Shown one piece after another: positions 61,023-64,000 of a stretch of DNA of 64,000 bases. The position numbers and the translations under genes were made by a program. Position 1 is the stretch's first letter; every line of letters begins with the position of its first letter. The DNA comes from Tenebrio molitor (taxonomy: Eukaryota > Arthropoda > Insecta > Coleoptera > Tenebrionidae), in NCBI RefSeq assembly GCF_963966145.1, contig NC_091046.1:7564001-7628000 (forward strand), read 5' to 3'. The notes beneath the pieces were generated by a model, which saw only the letters and a program-made list of their open reading frames with translations, made no database searches and was not told the DNA's origin.

Positions 61023-62509
61023 TTAAAGATCTTTTCCCAATCGCTCGATCTCTTCAACAAAATGAATCATGTCGGCCTTATCGAGTCCCGAATTTTGGAA
61101 AACAATCCTGAAGAAATTGGGGTGTTGTTTCTGCGCTTGATACGTGACCATCATCGACCCCTCCTTCATCATGCGCTCTTTGATCTTGGGCGCCACCTTG
61201 TGCAACCTCTCCTTGTAGTCGCTGTCTTGTTTACAACTCCTCAGACTTTCGGGAATGTACCAGAAGCAAACGTTTGTGCATTCCGGCTGATCGATCACCA
61301 TCTCGAATCCTTCCCTATTTCTGATCGAGTCAGCGAAATACGCAGCGTTTTCGAATACTTTGTTGATGTGCTTCTCCAGCCCTGACGTCCCTTTGGCCTT
61401 CCACATGAACCAGAATTTCAGCACGTCGGCCCTCCGCCCGCACTGGATGTGTTTGTCGCCTTGAAACAAAAATACGGTCAGAGCATGTCAAAAACATTCG
61501 CGTCCGAATACCCACCGGTGTCGAATTTGGTGTCGTAGAATTTGTCTTTTTGGAAGAGATACGCTGCGTTGGTGGAGTGAGCCGCGGCGAGTATTCCTTC
61601 GTGTCGTAATAGCAGCGTGGAGCACTGCTGGGGGGCGGTCAGGAGCTTGTGAGGGTTCCAAGTGACAGAATCGGCCCTGAATGCATAAAAGTCCGTACAG
61701 TATCTTACCTCGACACTTAAATTTAATTGATTTAAACCGCATTAAAGTGTGAAGGTTGTGTAAGATAATTATTAGTATAAATACCTAATTAATAAATTAT
61801 TTTAGATTTCGACAGAGTTCTCAAGGATTTGAAGGCAGTATTCGCCATTTCGTTTAAAACGTAGTTACCAGGTGCATTCCAGGTGATTGCACGCTGGACT
61901 GCACATTTTCAAGAACTCACCCCAGATATTTTACCGATCATTACGTTCTGTGTTTTACATCAAGTGCGAAGTTGTATTTCGGTTTGAACAAAATCACAAC
62001 TTGCGCTTGACACCGGAAGTAACTACTACTTCCGGTATCAAGCGCAAGTTGTGATTTTGCTACTAACTAAGTAGCAGTTATGAAAACTGACAAATTTAAG
62101 TATTCTCGAGAAAAAGAAATCATTTGTTTTTGCATTTTTACCTCTCTATTCCCTTCAGAAGACTTTTGTGCTTGCCAGAGACGAGAGCCCCGCCACCCCA
62201 GGCGGCGTCCACGTGTAGCCACAATTTGTACTTCTCGCAAACACTTGCGATTTCATTTAATGGGTCGAACGCACCGATGACAGTGGTGCCCGCTGTGGCG
62301 CTGACCATAAAAGGGGCCGCGCCCTCGCTTAGAGACCTTTCGATTTGTCCGATCAAATGAGTGACGTCCATACGGCCGCGGTCATCCGTACGGATCAAAT
62401 AAACGTTGTCGGTACCGATACCGAGAAACGAGGACAGTTTCTTGATGGAATAATGTGCATCCTCAGATGTGAACAAGACCAAACGGGGGAGGGAGTGGAG
62501 ACCTTTTCT
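61023..62509 (-). CDS. CSAD/aspartate 1-decarboxylase (black-type) PLP enzyme, 3' part
   Basis: Three consecutive exons, 62142-62509, 61516-61676 and 61023-61459, joined in phase, cover the C-terminal 321 residues of a group II PLP decarboxylase; the 5' exons lie beyond the window. Motifs: FTSEDAHYSIKKLSSFLGIG, HVDAAWGGG (PLP-ring Asp), WNPHKLL (Schiff-base Lys), FDTGDKHIQCGRRADVLKFW and a terminal ERLGKDL. The sequence fits cysteine sulfinate or aspartate decarboxylases better than GAD or DOPA decarboxylase. The TAPQQCST segment after the Lys is what I expect for the insect aspartate 1-decarboxylase encoded by black, which makes beta-alanine for cuticle tanning. Choosing between black and a CSAD paralogue needs the missing N-terminus and a tree. 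No lesions are seen. Confidence 0.88.
61989..62059. repeat. 33-bp hairpin in decarboxylase intron
   Basis: Left arm 61989-62021 (caaaatcacaacttgcgctt, then gacaccggaagta), 5-base loop, right arm 62027-62059. The arms are complementary except at one position (C/T, a G-U wobble in one transcript sense). It lies in the intron 61677-62141. Confidence 0.9.
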
Positions 62510-64000
62510 CTAAAAAAATAAATAAAATCAAAGTAAGAAAAGCAGACGATTAAATGAATAAGAACAAACAAACTAATTGATCGATTTCGATAATGAAGTA
62601 TTCAACGGACATTTTAATTTAAGCAATTAGCTCTTTTTCGCTACTGATGTTGTTTTCAATCAATAATAATTGCCAATTACGAATGATGACTCTTTGTTGG
62701 CGGTTGGGAAGTTTTGTGGTTTTAAATTCATCTAAACTAATCTGAACCATTAGATTTTTGTAAAGAAAATTCCAAGCGATAATGCATCATACAGGGTTAT
62801 CCCCAAGACCTTGTTAAAATAATTTCGTAACATCTGACAGAAAATATAACTGAATGTTGTTTGATGCTGATTTGTGAATATATTTTGGTTAAACAGGAAG
62901 GTGAAGAGAATTGTTTTAGTATCTCGCCAAGAATTTCAACCAACGTTTTCAAAAAGTGAAACGAGCTTGGATTTATCATTTAGAAATGTACGGTGCTTAC
63001 CAATTTCACATCATATGGGAAAGTTTTCTGTTCGTTGATTTGGCAAAAATTAATTTAGGCAATCGTCACAGGAAAATTATATTTGGCAAATATAAGGGTT
63101 GGTAACGCTGGTAAATAGACGAACAATTGTTTATTCTATTTTGGTCAATAATCGTCTTTGTACGCCCCCAAATGAGGGCATAAATTGGCCTTTATGGCCG
63201 GGATTTGTCAAAAATCTGCTAAGCAACGGTCGGTTTAATTATTCAAACCCTAGTAACACAAAATATTTATATTATATGAAGGAAATATTTATAAAATATT
63301 ATATAGTTTTTAAATATTTAAAAGATATATCTAATATTTATTAAATATACTTTTGCAAATATTTAATAATATTTTTAATGTAATATTTTTAAAATATGAC
63401 TTTTTAATGTAATTTTTATTATTAAAAAACAAATATTTTAGAAATAAATCTGCAATATTTTGAAGTTAATATTGTACGAGTATGTACATTGCTCGTTTAC
63501 CATATATATGATGACAAATTAAAAATTTTCAAAAAATGGCACTGAATCAAAATTTTTGATCCCTATATAGAACATAAAGATAGGTACAATTTTAATTGTT
63601 TGTAAATGAATTGAATTTCAATTTACAACATACAATAAGCACGAATTCAATAAGTAAATATTATTTTTCGTTTCGTCAACATAAATTTATTTAGGTATGT
63701 AAGTTTTGAACATTTTTATTTTTTGGATTTTTGTACTGGCACTTCTCACTTGTGCGTATGTGCCCCATATTAGCTAGATACTTTTAACGTGCTTTTCCTT
63801 TAACGACCAACGAACCAATCAAGAACCAAGGTCAAAACAAAACTCAACACGCAGTAGCAGCACGCACATCGCACACGCCAGTCGCCAGGCCAGACGTTAC
63901 GGTACAGATCCGCATGGTCATGGTAGAATACATTAATATAATCTATCCTTTAAGTTTGCAACTTGTGTTTTGCATTTTTTCTGTTTATTTTGGACAAGTG
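62510..64000. other. Upstream intron or flank of the decarboxylase
   Basis: No further decarboxylase exon is recognisable, so the preceding intron is at least 1.49 kb. 63250-63480 is extremely AT-rich with recurring AATATT. 63780-63910 is GC-richer (cgcacatcgcacacgccagt) but does not encode anything I recognise; it could belong to a promoter or untranslated exon. An orphan ACAGGGTTATCCCCAAGAC end is at 62792. Confidence 0.45.

Noticed and set aside
1..64000. tRNA, rRNA, snRNA genes or CRISPR-like arrays
   Set aside because: No cloverleaf with A/B boxes, no rRNA or U-RNA signature and no regularly spaced repeat-spacer array was seen by eye. A dedicated scan could still find a diverged tRNA.

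Overview
The window is nuclear DNA from an insect. It is AT-rich, its genes are split by GT-AG introns, and it carries many small inverted-repeat transposons plus Tc1/mariner, P-type and Helitron remnants. A beetle is my best guess from protein and transposon flavour, but that is inference and not proven here.

Six genes can be rebuilt from exon phase and protein recognition. (1) Pka-R1, minus strand, coding 7622-42536: four coding exons, with a 30 kb first intron. (2) A two-exon gene of unknown function, plus strand, 26424-29342, nested in that intron on the opposite strand. (3) DNA2 helicase/nuclease, plus strand, 43029-48967, 18 exons, head to head with Pka-R1. (4) A 953-residue protein, minus strand, 49261-53911, built from two tandem OARD1/TARG1-like macro modules, each followed by a degenerate macro-like companion; it is tail to tail with DNA2. 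(5) BAP31 (BCAP31), plus strand, 54483-57277, head to head with gene 4. (6) eIF1, plus strand, 59311-60056. At the right edge lies the 3' part of a PLP-dependent decarboxylase of the CSAD/aspartate decarboxylase (black) type, minus strand, 61023-62509, whose 5' exons lie outside the window.

Layout. 1-7600 is gene-free and repeat-rich: a decayed P-type transposase, a Tc1-like deletion derivative and a cluster of foldback elements. 7.6-42.5 kb is Pka-R1, mostly intron, holding the nested gene, several MITEs, two fragments of DUF4817-type transposons, a Helitron end and a dead mariner. 42.5-62.5 kb is gene-dense with compact intergenic spaces. 62.5-64 kb is AT-rich intron or flank.

The genes are mostly housekeeping (cAMP signalling, Okazaki-fragment and DNA-end processing, ADP-ribose chemistry, ER membrane trafficking, translation start-site selection, beta-alanine/taurine synthesis) and show no shared pathway. 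The most unusual item is the four-fold macro protein. The intron phases of its two halves match, which indicates duplication of an exon block followed by loss of the catalytic residues in the second copy.
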